The notes below the pieces were generated by a model. The model saw only the letters and a program-made list of their open reading frames with translations. It was not told the DNA's origin and ran no database searches. A stretch of DNA of 14,919 nt from positions 1 to 14,919 of the forward strand of contig BNZQ01000043.1 of the NCBI GenBank assembly GCA_026001225.1. Direction: 5' to 3'. The position numbers and the translations under genes are program-made. Of the stretch, positions 14,330 to 14,919 are shown piece after piece. Source of the DNA: Clostridia bacterium (lineage in GTDB: Bacteria; Bacillota; Clostridia; Christensenellales; DUVY01). Numbering within the stretch: position 1 is the stretch's first letter; each line of letters opens with the position of its first letter.

Positions 14330-14680
14330 ATGAAGTATATTACCGCAACAACCGAAACGATAGAATTTTTGACAAAGGCCGACGCCGTTATGGGCGCGGT
14401 TATTCAAAAGTACGGCGTTATCGACTATGAATTATCGACCGATTATTTTGCCGCGCTGCTTTCTAATATCGTCGGGTAGCAACTGTCGGGCAGAGTGGCG
14501 GACGTTATTTGGAAGCGCGTCGGGAATTTGGCTGGCGGTCGGATTACGCCCGAAAGAATCCTCGCTTTGGACGATGGCGGATTGCGCGACGCGGGGCTTT
14601 CGAGAAATAAGGTGGCCTGCATAAAGAACATAGCCCGAGCCGTTTCGGACGGAAACTTGACTCATGTACGGTTACGGTAA
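14330..14680 (+). pseudogene. 3-methyladenine DNA glycosylase II-like gene, nonsense mutation and truncated
   Basis: The same frame runs through 14330-14680 with one in-frame TAG at 14477-14479. Before it the product reads TDYFAALLSNIVG and after it QLSGRVADVIWKRV. Joined with a Gln in place of the stop, this gives the conserved family stretch IVGQQLSG, so a single C-to-T change (CAG to TAG) explains the break. Further matches are GRITPERILALDDGGLRDAGLSRNKV and KNIARAVSDGNL, typical of the N-terminal half of AlkA/HhH-GPD glycosylases, which remove alkylated bases from DNA. The frame then ends in LTHVRLR. The helix-hairpin-helix, the catalytic Asp (in the GIGPWTA region) and the rest of the enzyme are absent. 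The gene is thus doubly inactivated. The 5' part could also be read from 14279, but that extension lacks a ribosome site. Confidence 0.8.
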
Positions 14681-14860
14681 CTGACACGCAATACCATTTT
14701 GTATTGCAAAAAACGTAAAAATGTGGTAAAACGCTGAAAGTATAAAAATACGGAGATACTCGTGATTCAAAACGGAAAACATTAGTTTTTTGTGTAAATT
14801 GCAAGTAAAAGCGCAACGGTAGGTACGTAGGATTGAGAAAGAGATGATATTGTCCTTTGT

Positions 14861-14897
14861 ATTTCTTGTGTCAGCCCGGAGGGGTGACACAAGAAAT
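14861..14897. other. Strong hairpin near right edge
   Basis: ATTTCTTGTGTCA (14861-14873) pairs perfectly with 14885-14897 around the 11-base loop gcccggagggg, whose CCC and GGG can pair further. There is no T tract after either arm, so it is not an obvious terminator. The loop contains GGAGG. The bases between the glycosylase remnant and this hairpin (14681-14860) hold only a small 7-bp hairpin at 14688-14707 and no gene I can support. Confidence 0.5.
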
Positions 14898-14919
14898 AGA
14901 AAGTTCGGTTTGAAATACG

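Noticed and set aside
3257..14698. Similar short strings (actgacac...) after spoIVB and after the glycosylase remnant, as island attachment repeats
   Set aside because: Only about 8 contiguous bases match, and the flanks differ; not enough for direct repeats.
14688..14707. GCAATAC/GTATTGC hairpin as a terminator
   Set aside because: The stem is 7 bp and is followed by A's, not T's, on the plus strand; no T tract follows on the minus strand either.

Overview
The window most likely comes from an endospore-forming member of the Bacillota, probably an uncultured Clostridia-type lineage. The evidence is a complete SpoIVB sporulation peptidase, mostly Shine-Dalgarno-led starts, sigma-A type promoters and Clostridia-like protein sequences. 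Base composition is moderate in most genes, with visibly AT-richer patches around 3242-4300 and 4799-5070. No rRNA, tRNA, CRISPR array or complete insertion sequence was seen.

Layout. 1-309 is the 3' end of a probable CYTH-fold gene. It is followed by a GNAT acetyltransferase (347-907), a long palindrome (907-981), an alpha/beta hydrolase (1012-1839), a second hairpin-type element (1886-2013) and spoIVB (2114-3241). 3242-5010 is a patchy accessory stretch. It holds an AT-rich DUF4375-type gene with its own promoter and terminator, a tiny coiled-coil fragment, and a remnant of a superfamily-1 helicase.

5011-14186 is the centre of interest: one co-directional six-gene cluster with a good sigma-A promoter at its head and a stem-loop at its end. 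Gene order is Nudix/NrtR-like protein, an all-alpha domain fused to a methyltransferase, an SPFH/band-7 coiled-coil protein, an NAD-kinase-like protein, Hen1 and Pnkp. Hen1 and Pnkp are the bacterial RNA repair pair. Pnkp heals both broken ends (5' kinase, 2',3' phosphatase) and ligates them, while Hen1 activates the ligase and 2'-O-methylates the repaired 3' end so that the same site resists re-cleavage. All catalytic motifs I checked in both are intact. The four upstream genes overlap or abut each other, so they are probably part of the same response, possibly sensing or changing nucleotide (NAD/ADP-ribose) status and scaffolding the repair machinery. That role is inference.

14187-14919 holds a broken 3-methyladenine DNA glycosylase gene, with an in-frame amber stop inside a conserved motif and a lost C-terminus, and an unassigned hairpin near the right edge. 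Decayed helicase and glycosylase genes lie on either side of the repair operon, and the AT-rich gene lies to its left. This fits an accessory region with turnover next to spoIVB.
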